Below, piece after piece: positions 7,616 to 15,481 of a DNA stretch of 37,039 bases; within the stretch, counting starts at the first letter, position 1; each line of letters begins with the position of its first letter. The notes under the pieces were generated by a model. It made no database searches. It was not told the DNA's origin and worked only from the letters and a program-made list of their open reading frames with translations. The translations under genes and the position numbers were made by a program. Source of the stretch: CAZWSE01 sp964636575. GTDB taxonomy: Bacteria; Pseudomonadota; Alphaproteobacteria; Rhodobacterales; Rhodobacteraceae. Location: positions 1-37,039 of the forward strand of contig CAZWSE010000026.1 in assembly GCA_964636575.1 (NCBI GenBank), in the 5' to 3' direction.

Positions 7616-8656
7616 ATGACGACTTTGATGAGAACCGCTGCAACGGCAGCGTTGTTAAGCCTGACCGCGACAACCAGTTTTGCCCAAGAGGTCACATTGC
7701 GCTTCCAGCACTTTGTGTCGCCAAACTCGGCTAATCCGAAGCACTTTATTGAGCCTTGGGCCAAGAAGGTTGAGGCCGAAAGCAACGGCCGCATCAAGGT
7801 AGAGATTTATCCGTTCATGCAGTTGGGCGGCAAAGCCCCCAGCCAGTATGACCTCATCAAAGACGGCGCGATTGATGGCGGTTGGGTGATCCCTGGCTAT
7901 CAGCCCGGTCGCTTCCCTGAAGCCGAAGCGATGGAGCTTCCCTTCATGACAAGCAAGTCCGCAGAAGAGGCAAGCATGGCCGCGTGGACCTTTACCCAGA
8001 AACACCTGATGGATGATTTTAAAGATGTGCACGTTATTGCCGCCCATATGCATGGTCGCGGGCTGGTTCACAAAAAAGGACCTGCTATCGCCACCGTCGA
8101 AGACTTCGAAGGCTTGAAACTGCGCGGGCCAAGCCGTCCCGCAACCTTATTGCTGGATAAACTCGGTGCGACTCCGGTGGGCATGCCCGTGCCTGCTTTC
8201 CCAGAAGCCCTGTCAAAAGGCGTAGTGGATGGCGGTGTCATCACATGGGAAATGGCCCCGTCGCTGAAGCTGAACGAGCTGACTGACAGCCATACGGATG
8301 TTGCGGGCGATCAGTCGCTATACAACCTTTATTTCATCTGGGCGATGAACAAAGACCGCTATGCCGGTTTGCCCGATGATCTGAAGGCCGTGATTGATGC
8401 GAACTCTGGTCTGATGACCAGCGCGTGGGCCGGTCGTGCCCATGACATTGGCGATCAGGAAGGCCGCGCTGTGATGGTTTCGTCTGGCAACCAGATCGCC
8501 GAAATGAGCCAGCCCGAGACCGTTCGCGTTCAAGCCTTGGGCGCGCAGGTCACCGCGGAATGGATCGAAGACATGACATCCAAAGGATTGGACGGTGCAG
8601 GGTTGGTCGAAGATGCCCGCGCCGCAGTAACAGAGGCGTCGGCTTTGACGCACTAA
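7616..8656 (+). CDS. dctP: TRAP transporter solute-binding protein, DctP family
   Basis: A 346-residue periplasmic binding protein for a TRAP transporter, the usual route for organic acids and related solutes in marine roseobacters. The signal peptide is clear (MTTLMRTAATAALLSLTATTSFAQ, cleavage after FAQ). The DctP fold shows in EVTLRFQHFVSP, in LKLRGPSRPATLLLDKLGATP with the conserved Arg that binds carboxylates, and in FPEALSKGVVDGGV. The frame is open to a TTG at 7571, but the ATG at 7616 follows a good AAAGGG site and starts the signal peptide exactly. The membrane subunits DctQ and DctM are absent on either side, so it is an orphan binding protein, or its partners are elsewhere. It has its own promoter and terminator. 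The ligand is unknown. Confidence 0.93.
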   Translation: MTTLMRTAATAALLSLTATTSFAQEVTLRFQHFVSPNSANPKHFIEPWAKKVEAESNGRIKVEIYPFMQLGGKAPSQYDLIKDGAIDGGWVIPGYQPGRFPEAEAMELPFMTSKSAEEASMAAWTFTQKHLMDDFKDVHVIAAHMHGRGLVHKKGPAIATVEDFEGLKLRGPSRPATLLLDKLGATPVGMPVPAFPEALSKGVVDGGVITWEMAPSLKLNELTDSHTDVAGDQSLYNLYFIWAMNKDRYAGLPDDLKAVIDANSGLMTSAWAGRAHDIGDQEGRAVMVSSGNQIAEMSQPETVRVQALGAQVTAEWIEDMTSKGLDGAGLVEDARAAVTEASALTH

Positions 8657-8703
8657 GGGGTTGCGCGCACGGTTGTGTGGTTAAGTGTGGAGTGCGCGCG
8701 CAC

Positions 8704-8740
8704 GAGCCTTCGACTTCGGTCGGAGGCTCACTTTCGTTGT
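8704..8740 (+). terminator. UUCG-tetraloop hairpin terminator after dctP
   Basis: An 11-bp stem (8704-8714 with 8719-8729, one G-T pair) is capped by the extra-stable C(UUCG)G tetraloop, followed by a moderately T-rich ACTTTCGTTGT. It lies 47 bp past the dctP stop. Confidence 0.75.
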
Positions 8741-8754
8741 GAGTGGCGTCGAGA

Positions 8755-8940
8755 TTACTGGTCGTCAAGTTCGCGGTATGCTTGATCGCGCAACAGTTTC
8801 AACAACATGGTCTCGCCCTGCCACGGCATCACCGCGTCATGGATGAACACCGGTGCTGGCCGCGGCTTGGGTGGCGCTGTTTTGGCTTTATCTGGCGCAG
8901 TCTTGCCGGACCAAAGCGGAAAGGTGAGCGTTCGGATCAT
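8755..8940 (-). CDS. Small hypothetical protein downstream of rsmD
   Basis: A 61-residue open frame, MIRTLTFPLWSGKTAPDK onward, with a good AGGTG site four bases before the ATG at 8940, 23 bp downstream of the rsmD stop. It has a Pro/Ala/Lys-rich middle and an acidic helical C-terminus (LLRDQAYRELDDQ). There is no signal peptide or domain that I recognise. The start signal and the position in the rsmD group favour a real gene. It could be a small conserved alphaproteobacterial protein, but no function is claimed. Confidence 0.65.
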   Translation of the reverse strand: MIRTLTFPLWSGKTAPDKAKTAPPKPRPAPVFIHDAVMPWQGETMLLKLLRDQAYRELDDQ

Positions 8941-8963
8941 GGGTCACCTCTAGCACATTTACG

Positions 8964-9518
8964 CTAATCTGTCCGCGATAGAATGGTGATATGCGTATCG
9001 CCGTACTTTCGGGTGTCTTCACGCGCAAACCCGTCAATGGCCATCATCGGTGCGTTTTCTTCCCAGACGATCAAGGCATCCTCAGTCAACCATCCACCGT
9101 TCATAGCTGCGCTTAACGCGGCCCGCCCTAGGGATTTTCCATAAGGCGGATCAAGAAATACGAGATCATATGGATCAACCGAACACTCGGACAGCTTTGT
9201 CGCATCGCGCGTCAAAACCTGAGTTTCATCCGCACTTTTGGTCAAAGCAATGTTCTGCTTGATCAGCGACAAAGCTTTGCGCCCGTCATCGACAAATGTG
9301 ACGTGGGTAGCTCCGCGCGACAAAGCCTCTAGCCCCAATGCCCCTGTGCCCGCAAACAGATCCAATACGCGGCAGCCGTCCGGCGCACCGTAGCGCATAA
9401 GCATCGAAAACAGGCTTTCCCGCACACGGTCAGAGGTCGGGCGCAAATGTGCGCCTGCGTCGCCTTTTCCAACTTTGGCCAGCGCAAGCCCGCGATACTG
9501 GCCCGCGATGATCCTCAT
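8964..9518 (-). CDS. rsmD: 16S rRNA (guanine(966)-N(2))-methyltransferase RsmD
   Basis: A 184-residue SAM-dependent methyltransferase that modifies G966 of 16S rRNA in the small ribosomal subunit. The N-terminus MRIIAGQYRG is typical. The SAM-binding motif I is VLDLFAGTGALGLEALSRGA (residues 51-70), and the catalytic motif IV is DPPY at 123-126 (DLVFLDPPYGK). The length is normal for the family. The ATG overlaps the stop of the upstream FAD reductase gene by 4 bp, so the two are translationally coupled even though the functions are unrelated. Confidence 0.95.
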   Translation of the reverse strand: MRIIAGQYRGLALAKVGKGDAGAHLRPTSDRVRESLFSMLMRYGAPDGCRVLDLFAGTGALGLEALSRGATHVTFVDDGRKALSLIKQNIALTKSADETQVLTRDATKLSECSVDPYDLVFLDPPYGKSLGRAALSAAMNGGWLTEDALIVWEENAPMMAIDGFAREDTRKYGDTHITILSRTD

Positions 9519-10720
9519 GCTTTCAGCAAGGCTTTCATGTCTGTGTCAGGGTCTGCGATGACGCTTGGGGCGGGGGATTTGCCCGCCTCGATCAGCCGTT
9601 TTCCGATCATGTAGTTGCGTGGATCGTTCATCGCATCCACCGCCAACAGCGTATCCCCTTGGTAATACCAAAACGACACCGCGTCGTCTGTCCGGCGCTC
9701 GACTACCTGATCGTAGCCGGTGTTCAGCCCCGCGATCTGCAGCTTGGTGTCATATTGATCTGACCAGAACCACGGATTTGGCACATAGTCTTTGCCCGCA
9801 CCCATCAGGTTTGCAGCCACCGCTTCGGCCTGATCAATGGCGTTTTGAACAGATTCAAGCCGGATCATATCGCCTTTGTAGGGGAAGACAGCGCAATCGC
9901 CAGCAGCCCAAATGGACGGATCAGAGGTGCAGCCTTGGGCATCAACGACGATCCCGTTGTCGACAGTAACGCCAGCGCTTTCGGCCAAAGCCGAGGCCGG
10001 TGCGATCCCGACGCCCACGATGACCACATCTGCATCAATCTGCGACCCGTCGGTCAGCTTGGCCCCTGTTACATTGGTCTCACCCGTCAAATGGTCTAGC
10101 CCGACGCCTTCTTTGATTTCCACCCCATGCGCACCGTGCAAGGCGCGGAAATGATCCGACGTCTGCGGGGCCGCGACCCGTTGCAAAATGCGGTCTGCCA
10201 TTTCAACCACTGTGACAGCCAGACCAAGCTTGGACGCCACGGCCGCTGCCTCTAGCCCGATGTAGCCCCCACCGACGATCAAAGCGCGTTTGCCTGCCGT
10301 CATCGCAGGGGCCATCGCATCCACGTCAGACAGGGTGCGCACGACATGAACCCCATCCAACGCGCCGCCGATCTTGGCGGGCAAACGGCGCGGGTCTGAT
10401 CCTGTTGTGAACACAAGATCATCATAGGCAAGTGTTTCGCCCCCAACGATCAAGGTCTTGGCCTGCGTATCCACCGCTGTCACAGGCTGGCCCAGCCGCA
10501 AGGTGATGTCATGGTCGGCATAAAAGCTAAGCGGGCGCAGATAGAGCCGTTCCAACGCCATGTCGCCCAGAAGGTAAGCCTTGGACAATGGCGGGCGCTG
10601 ATAGGGAGGCTCAGCCTCTGCCCCGATCAGAGTTACTGCCCCATCAAATCCGTCATTGCGCAGCTTTGCGACAAGCGAAGATCCCGCCTGCCCTGCCCCG
10701 ATCACAACGATGTGCCGCAT
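9515..10720 (-). CDS. FAD-dependent NAD(P)H oxidoreductase, ferredoxin reductase type
   Basis: A 401-residue flavoprotein of the rubredoxin/putidaredoxin reductase type, which passes electrons from NAD(P)H to a small iron-sulfur or rubredoxin partner. The FAD-binding loop is at the N-terminus (VVIGAGQAGSSL). A second Rossmann loop for NAD(P)H appears as LIVGGGYIGLEAAAVASKLG near residue 150, and the second FAD site ends in IWAAGDCAVFP. A C-terminal reductase domain follows (NPWFWSDQYDTKLQIAGL). The chosen ATG at 10720 has AAGGG seven bases upstream; the ATG at 10726 lies too close to that site. No partner ferredoxin or P450 is in the window. It is divergent from the peroxiredoxin across 112 bp. 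A role in monooxygenase or stress electron transfer is possible but unproven. Confidence 0.9.
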   Translation of the reverse strand: MRHIVVIGAGQAGSSLVAKLRNDGFDGAVTLIGAEAEPPYQRPPLSKAYLLGDMALERLYLRPLSFYADHDITLRLGQPVTAVDTQAKTLIVGGETLAYDDLVFTTGSDPRRLPAKIGGALDGVHVVRTLSDVDAMAPAMTAGKRALIVGGGYIGLEAAAVASKLGLAVTVVEMADRILQRVAAPQTSDHFRALHGAHGVEIKEGVGLDHLTGETNVTGAKLTDGSQIDADVVIVGVGIAPASALAESAGVTVDNGIVVDAQGCTSDPSIWAAGDCAVFPYKGDMIRLESVQNAIDQAEAVAANLMGAGKDYVPNPWFWSDQYDTKLQIAGLNTGYDQVVERRTDDAVSFWYYQGDTLLAVDAMNDPRNYMIGKRLIEAGKSPAPSVIADPDTDMKALLKA

Positions 10721-10832
10721 AGTCATTCCCTTCGGATAAGGTCGCGCCCTCAGATTAGGCTGGTCGGCCTGCGCCTTGGACCCTATATCGAAGAAAGAAC
10801 AGAACGCAATTGCATCAAAAGGGGCAATCCAA

Positions 10833-11321
10833 ATGGCGATCAAACAAGGCGACGCGCTTCCAGAAGTATCAATGGTTCAGATGGGTGCAGAAGGGCCGGA
10901 AGCGGTGTCTTTGGCTGACAAACTGAAAGGCCGCAAAGTGGTCGTTTTCGCGGTTCCGGGCGCCTATACCCCGACCTGTCATTCAGCGCACGTTCCAAGC
11001 TTTATCCGAACCAAGGATCAATTCGATGCCAAAGGTGTGGATGAGATTATCTGCGTGTCGGTCAACGACCCGTTCGTACTGAAAGCATGGGGCGAGGCCA
11101 CAGGCGCGACCGAAGCTGGCATTACAATGCTGTCCGACGCTACTTCTGAGTTCACCACAGGCATCGGCATGAACTTTGACGCCCCACCCGCAGGCTTGAT
11201 GGCCCGATCAAAGCGGTATGCGATGTTGGTCGAAGACGGCAAAGTCACACTGCTGCAAGAAGAAGAAAACCCCGGCGTCTGCGACGTATCGGGTGGCGAA
11301 GGATTGTTGGCGTCGATGTAA
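10833..11321 (+). CDS. Peroxiredoxin, Prx5/AhpC-TSA family
   Basis: A 162-residue cytoplasmic thiol peroxidase that reduces hydrogen peroxide and organic hydroperoxides. The peroxidatic cysteine is Cys49 in PGAYTPTC (residues 42-49), with the PxxxTxxC signature that defines the Prx5 group. A second cysteine at about residue 150 (NPGVCDVSGGE) is placed like the resolving cysteine of atypical 2-Cys members. The start ATG at 10833 follows an AAAAGGGG site, and the longer open frame has no sensible N-terminus. There is no glutaredoxin fusion. A strong terminator follows. Being divergent from the FAD reductase suggests shared control under redox stress, though no OxyR-type site was identified. Confidence 0.94.
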   Translation: MAIKQGDALPEVSMVQMGAEGPEAVSLADKLKGRKVVVFAVPGAYTPTCHSAHVPSFIRTKDQFDAKGVDEIICVSVNDPFVLKAWGEATGATEAGITMLSDATSEFTTGIGMNFDAPPAGLMARSKRYAMLVEDGKVTLLQEEENPGVCDVSGGEGLLASM

Positions 11322-11343
11322 ACGCAGCCAAATATCTGAAAAG

Positions 11344-11372
11344 AACGGGGCCAATCGCGGCCCCGTTTTTTT
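11344..11372. terminator. Bidirectional terminator between peroxiredoxin and phhB
   Basis: AACGGGGCC (11344-11352) pairs with GGCCCCGTT (11359-11367) around a 6-nt loop, with a run of seven T on the plus strand. On the minus strand the stem is followed by CTTTT, so it can serve both convergent genes. The run reaches the phhB stop region. Confidence 0.9.
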
Positions 11373-11667
11373 ATTCCGCCAATGCGTCCATTTTGCGGGC
11401 GAGCTTAGCATCGAGCGCGGACAACCCGTCTACATCATGGGTCGTCAGGACAACATTGACGGTCTTATAAACATTGTCCCATTCCGGATGATGTCCCCAC
11501 TTTTCCGCCCAGATCGCCACGCGGGTCATCCAGCCAAAGGCATCCACGAAGTTTTTAAACACGAACGTCTTACGGATCGCGTCGCGTCCGTCGACCATTT
11601 CCCAGCCCGTTTCGAACAAGGGTTCAAGCAACGGGCCACGGGTTTCGTCAGACAGTTTCTCGGTCAT
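11371..11667 (-). CDS. phhB: 4a-hydroxytetrahydrobiopterin dehydratase (PCD)
   Basis: A 98-residue pterin-4a-carbinolamine dehydratase, which dehydrates the hydroxy-pterin formed by aromatic amino acid hydroxylases so that the cofactor can be recycled. The active-site motif is complete: His59-His60-Pro61-Glu62-Trp63 followed by NVY, and a third His at 77 in TTHDVDGLS. The length is typical. No phenylalanine hydroxylase lies in the window, so it may serve a distant enzyme. Its ATG overlaps the stop of the FemAB-like gene by 4 bp, making it the last gene of the ridA group. Confidence 0.96.
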   Translation of the reverse strand: MTEKLSDETRGPLLEPLFETGWEMVDGRDAIRKTFVFKNFVDAFGWMTRVAIWAEKWGHHPEWDNVYKTVNVVLTTHDVDGLSALDAKLARKMDALAE

Positions 11668-12845
11668 TGTTGTTCCTCTACGTCTATGGATTTGAACGGC
11701 CCGTAGGACGTCAATATCTCAATCTCATCTTCAATGGCAGCACGCTCGGCCTTTAGATAGTCCTCAACTGCGCCGGCAAAACCCGCATCCCCGATCCAAT
11801 GCAGCGAATGGGTGGGCGCAGGCAAGTATCCGCGCGCCAGTTTGTGTTCGCCCTGCGCGCCCGCCTCAACGCGGGCCAAACCATGATCTATCGCCCATTC
11901 GATGGCTCTATAGTAGCACAGCTCAAAATGCAGAAAGGGATGGTGTTCGGTACATCCCCAATAGCGACCGAACAAAGCCTGCGCACCGATGAAGTTCAAA
12001 GCTCCAGCAACATAACGCCCGTCGCGTTCAGCCAGCACGAGCACCATATCTTTTCGCAGAGTTTCTTGTGCCAGATCAAAGAAGCGCCGCGTTAGGTAAG
12101 GCGTTCCCCATTTGCGCGCGCCTGTGTCTTGGTAGAAGACCCAAAACGCGTCCCAGTGTTCCGGCTGGATTTGATCGCCTGTTAGCACATGGATTTGCCC
12201 GCCAAACCCGTTCGCTTGCGCGCGTTCTTTGCGGATCATTTTGCGTTTGCGTGAGGCCAGCGAATCCAAAAACGCATCGAAATCAGCGTAGCCATCGTTA
12301 AGCCAATGAAACTGCTGGGTAACGCGGTGCATCAGGCCCATGTCGGTTCCGGCCGTCGCCTCGTCTTCGGTGCAAAAGGTCATGTGAATGGACGACACTT
12401 GATTGTCTGCAGCCAGCTGCACAGCGCCTTGGATCAAGGCCGATTGCGCGGTGGCTGCATATTCGGGACGCACCAGCAATCGCCGCCCCGACGCAGGCGT
12501 ATGCGGCACGGCGATTTGAAGTTTGGGGTAATACCGCCCACCTGCGCGTTCATAGGCATGCGCCCAGTTGTGGTCGAAGATATATTCGCCCTGACTATGG
12601 TTTTTAGCATACATCGGGGCGACACCGATCAGCAGATCGTCTTGATAGGCACTTAGATACTGGGGCTGCCAGCCGGTTCCTGCACCGACAGAGCCTGATT
12701 GTTCCAGCGCTAACAGAAAGCGATGCGTCGTGAAGGGATCAACCGGATGCGCAGATCCTTCGGGGCAGGCGCAAGCATCCCAATCCTCTGCCGCGATCTG
12801 GCTGAGGCTGTTCAGGACCCGAATTTCAATCTGACTGTCGGCCAT
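11664..12845 (-). CDS. FemAB/DUF482-type N-acyltransferase
   Basis: A 393-residue protein of the COG3146/DUF482 family, predicted N-acyltransferases with a duplicated GNAT-like fold related to the peptidoglycan-bridge FemAB enzymes. Recognisable segments are WDACACPEGSAHPVDPFTTHRFLLALEQSGS at the N-terminus (quoted here only as a landmark), FLDSLASRKRKMIRKER near the middle, and HPFLHFELCYYRAIEWAIDHGL toward the C-terminus. It has no signal peptide and no membrane helix. The acceptor is unknown. It lies 45 bp downstream of the GDPD gene, and its stop is coupled by 4 bp to phhB. The family call is good; activity on peptidoglycan is not implied. Confidence 0.88.
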   Translation of the reverse strand: MADSQIEIRVLNSLSQIAAEDWDACACPEGSAHPVDPFTTHRFLLALEQSGSVGAGTGWQPQYLSAYQDDLLIGVAPMYAKNHSQGEYIFDHNWAHAYERAGGRYYPKLQIAVPHTPASGRRLLVRPEYAATAQSALIQGAVQLAADNQVSSIHMTFCTEDEATAGTDMGLMHRVTQQFHWLNDGYADFDAFLDSLASRKRKMIRKERAQANGFGGQIHVLTGDQIQPEHWDAFWVFYQDTGARKWGTPYLTRRFFDLAQETLRKDMVLVLAERDGRYVAGALNFIGAQALFGRYWGCTEHHPFLHFELCYYRAIEWAIDHGLARVEAGAQGEHKLARGYLPAPTHSLHWIGDAGFAGAVEDYLKAERAAIEDEIEILTSYGPFKSIDVEEQQ

Positions 12846-12890
12846 CTTGCCTCACTTTACCCGTTTAATGTGATGCAAAACGGGCGGGGT

Positions 12891-13655
12891 TCAAGCCGGA
12901 TGCGGGGCAAGATAGCCCTCAAACGTGATGTTATCCGCGATCTGACGCGCTTGTGCTTCGGACTTGGGCGATTTGACAGTCCAACAGAGCACGGGCACGC
13001 CGCTCAGCTTCAAATCAAGCACACGAGGGCGGTCGAGATCGCTTACCTCATGGCTGATAAATGAACTGCCCGTTCGGTCAAAATCTGGAATTTCGCGCAA
13101 ATCGTTGCACAGGGTTTCACTAAGTGGCCAGTCTTCAGGGCGATAGGCGCTTGTCACCAATCCGCGTGGAATGGCGGGGGCCAGTTCAGACAACGCCGCA
13201 ACGCTATGGGGGTTGAACGACATCAAGGCTAAAGGGCCTTGGTAGCCTTGCAAACCCGCCACCGTTGCGCGTTCCAAAGGCCCGACATCTGTCCCCATCG
13301 CACCGTCCTGATCTTTGATCTCAATCAGCAGGGGCACTTGGCCAGCCACCAGATCAAGAACCTCGGTCAGTGTCGGAATGCCCTCATCGCCGCCGGACAG
13401 CGGTACAGTCCCAAGTTGAACTGCAGACTGGACGGCCACTGGCCCCTCTGCTTCGGTCAAACGCTCTAGGCTGTAATCGTGGAAGACCATCGCGACATGG
13501 TCGGCAGACAGTTGCACATCAATCTCAATGCCATAGCCCTTTGAGATCGCCGCTTTGATCGCAGCACGGCTGTTTTCGGGCCGCCCGTCGGTGACATCAT
13601 GCAAAGCGCGATGCGCCAAGGGCACTTTTAGAAAGGCGGCCGGAAGACGGGTCAT
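12891..13655 (-). CDS. Glycerophosphodiester phosphodiesterase family protein
   Basis: A 254-residue cytoplasmic GDPD of the small bacterial (UgpQ-like) type, which releases glycerol-3-phosphate from deacylated phospholipid head groups. The TIM-barrel active-site residues are in place: His15-Arg16 (AHRALHD), Glu27-Asn28 (RPENS), Glu44 and Asp46 (GIEIDVQ), and His59-Asp60 (FHDYSLERLT). There is no signal peptide. The start ATG at 13655 overlaps the ridA stop by 4 bp. It could recycle glycerophospho-compounds, but nothing nearby fixes the substrate. Confidence 0.94.
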   Translation of the reverse strand: MTRLPAAFLKVPLAHRALHDVTDGRPENSRAAIKAAISKGYGIEIDVQLSADHVAMVFHDYSLERLTEAEGPVAVQSAVQLGTVPLSGGDEGIPTLTEVLDLVAGQVPLLIEIKDQDGAMGTDVGPLERATVAGLQGYQGPLALMSFNPHSVAALSELAPAIPRGLVTSAYRPEDWPLSETLCNDLREIPDFDRTGSSFISHEVSDLDRPRVLDLKLSGVPVLCWTVKSPKSEAQARQIADNITFEGYLAPHPA

Positions 13656-14110
13656 ACGATTTGAAAGATGCCTTCGATTTCGACAGCGACACCAAAGGGC
13701 AGACTAGCTGCAGAAACAGCTGACCGGGAATGACGGCCCGCGTCGCCCAGCGCTTCGGCTAAGAAGTCAGAGGCTCCGTTTACGACCTTGGGTTGGTCGG
13801 TGAAATCGCCCGTAGAATTAACAAATCCGGTCAGTTTGACGACGCGCACGAGACGGTCAATATCGCCCCCGCAAGCGGCTTTCACCTGAGCCAGCAAGCT
13901 GATCGCACAGGTTTTGGCTGCCGCTGCTCCGTCCTCAACAGACATATCCGCGCCCAACTTGCCAACGATAAATCCGTCCGGTCCAGCCGAAATTTGACCC
14001 GACACATATACAATATCACCGACTTGTACGAAGGGCACATAATTGGCCGCAGGCGCAGGCGCGTCGGGCAAGGTCACGCCCATCTCGGCGAGTTTTTCTG
14101 TGATGCTCAT
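13652..14110 (-). CDS. ridA: RidA family reactive-intermediate deaminase
   Basis: A 152-residue protein of the longer RidA/YjgF subgroup. The family fold shows in YVPFVQVGDIVYVSGQISAG and in VKLTGFVNSTGDFTDQPKVVNGAS (landmarks only). The key arginine that holds the imine substrate is in HSRSAVSAASLPFGVAVEIEG near the end. RidA enzymes hydrolyse 2-aminoacrylate and related imines made by PLP enzymes. The gene heads the ridA-GDPD-acyltransferase-phhB group, 69 bp after the HlyD stop. It may belong to one long leftward transcript with the type I secretion genes, or start its own; no clear promoter was seen in the gap. Confidence 0.93.
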   Translation of the reverse strand: MSITEKLAEMGVTLPDAPAPAANYVPFVQVGDIVYVSGQISAGPDGFIVGKLGADMSVEDGAAAAKTCAISLLAQVKAACGGDIDRLVRVVKLTGFVNSTGDFTDQPKVVNGASDFLAEALGDAGRHSRSAVSAASLPFGVAVEIEGIFQIV

Positions 14111-14179
14111 GTCTTGGTTCCCTAATTTTGAACGTCAGGAACAAGCTACCGAGGATATTCGACCGCGAAAAGCGACAAA

Positions 14180-15481
14180 TCAGCTTTCGCGGAACGCAGC
14201 CACGAAATAATCGGAAAGCGGCTTGAGCAAATACGCCAGCGGGGACCTGTCCGCGGTTCTGATATAGGCCTCAACCGGCATGCCGGGCACAAGCGTGGTG
14301 CCTTCGGGCAAGCGCGCCAGTTCGCCTTCATCAACTGTGATCTCAGCACGGAAATACGTCAGGCCGGTCCGGTCATCGTCAAATGCATCTGCCGATAGTT
14401 GTTCGACCTTGCCGAAGAGTTCAGGCGTTGTGCGTTGGTCGAGTGCTGAAAAGCGCAGGCTGACCTCTTGGCCGACGATCACTTCGTCCACGTGGATCGG
14501 TTCGACCTGCACCGCAATCACCAAAGGCCGATCTTGCGGCACCAAATACATCAGCGGGTCAGCAGGGCGAATAACGGATCGTGGCGTGCGCACTTGCAAG
14601 CCATAGATCACGCCCGACACGGGCGCACGGATATCCATCCGGTCCAGTTCTTCCTTCAAAGACCGGCGCTGTTCGGCCAGTTCCAATTCGCGGAAACCGA
14701 GATCGCGTAGAGTTGTGATGGCTTCTTCACGCCGCGCAGTCGCAAGCTTGAGGACTTCGATATCAATCTCCGTGACACGACCTTCGGCCTGCGCCTTGCT
14801 TGCGGCGAGTTCGCCCAAAGTGCCGTTCAAATTGGCAGCTTCGCGTTGCAGGTTCAAAACGGTGCCCGCCTGCGCCAAGCCGCGATCCAGCAAGGATTGT
14901 TGGTTGGTCAGTTCCTGTTCAATCAGATCAAGCTGCGTCGCAAGCGAGGCTTGCTGCGCTTCGATACCTTCGATCTGGCTGGAAATTTGGCCATTGCGTT
15001 TGGCAAGTTGTTCGATTTCACGGGCAATAGATGCACCACGCGCTTCAAACAGCCGTTCTTGACCGTCGACCAGGTTTTTAACATCCGCGCTTTTGTCGGC
15101 CTCCATCAGCAGGTCTTCATCGAAGACAACTGTATCGGCTTCATCACGCTCAGCCTCTAGCCGCGCACGGCGGGCCATCAGTTCAAAAAGCTGCCCTTCT
15201 GTGATCAGCAATGTCGACCGCAACTGGTTTGTGTCCAGCTTGATCAATACATCACCAGCAGCAACGCTTTCGCCTTCGTCGATGTAGATTTCTTCAACAA
15301 TTCCGCCGTCGCGGTGTTGAACCACTTGCCTGTTTTGATCGACTTCGATTTTGCCAGATGTCACAACAGCGCCTGCGATATTGCTGAACACAGCCCATGT
15401 GCCGAAGCCGCCAACCAGCGTCAAAAGCCCGACGAACCCGATGATCAATGGCATACGGGCAGACCACCTAGAGTTGCTCAT
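14180..15481 (-). CDS. HlyD-family type I secretion periplasmic adaptor
   Basis: A 433-residue membrane-fusion protein that bridges the inner-membrane ABC exporter to an outer-membrane channel. There is one N-terminal transmembrane helix (about residues 12-34, MPLIIGFVGLLTLVGGFG). A split lipoyl domain follows (GKIEVDQNRQVVQHRDGGIVEEI near 43-65, and its partner near 290), flanking a long helical hairpin of about 95-285 rich in Glu, Gln and Leu that is expected to form the coiled coil. A C-terminal beta domain follows, ending in the conserved PGMPVEAYIRTADRS segment. It overlaps the ABC gene by 4 bp, and no TolC-type channel gene is nearby. Confidence 0.94.
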   Translation of the reverse strand: MSNSRWSARMPLIIGFVGLLTLVGGFGTWAVFSNIAGAVVTSGKIEVDQNRQVVQHRDGGIVEEIYIDEGESVAAGDVLIKLDTNQLRSTLLITEGQLFELMARRARLEAERDEADTVVFDEDLLMEADKSADVKNLVDGQERLFEARGASIAREIEQLAKRNGQISSQIEGIEAQQASLATQLDLIEQELTNQQSLLDRGLAQAGTVLNLQREAANLNGTLGELAASKAQAEGRVTEIDIEVLKLATARREEAITTLRDLGFRELELAEQRRSLKEELDRMDIRAPVSGVIYGLQVRTPRSVIRPADPLMYLVPQDRPLVIAVQVEPIHVDEVIVGQEVSLRFSALDQRTTPELFGKVEQLSADAFDDDRTGLTYFRAEITVDEGELARLPEGTTLVPGMPVEAYIRTADRSPLAYLLKPLSDYFVAAFRES

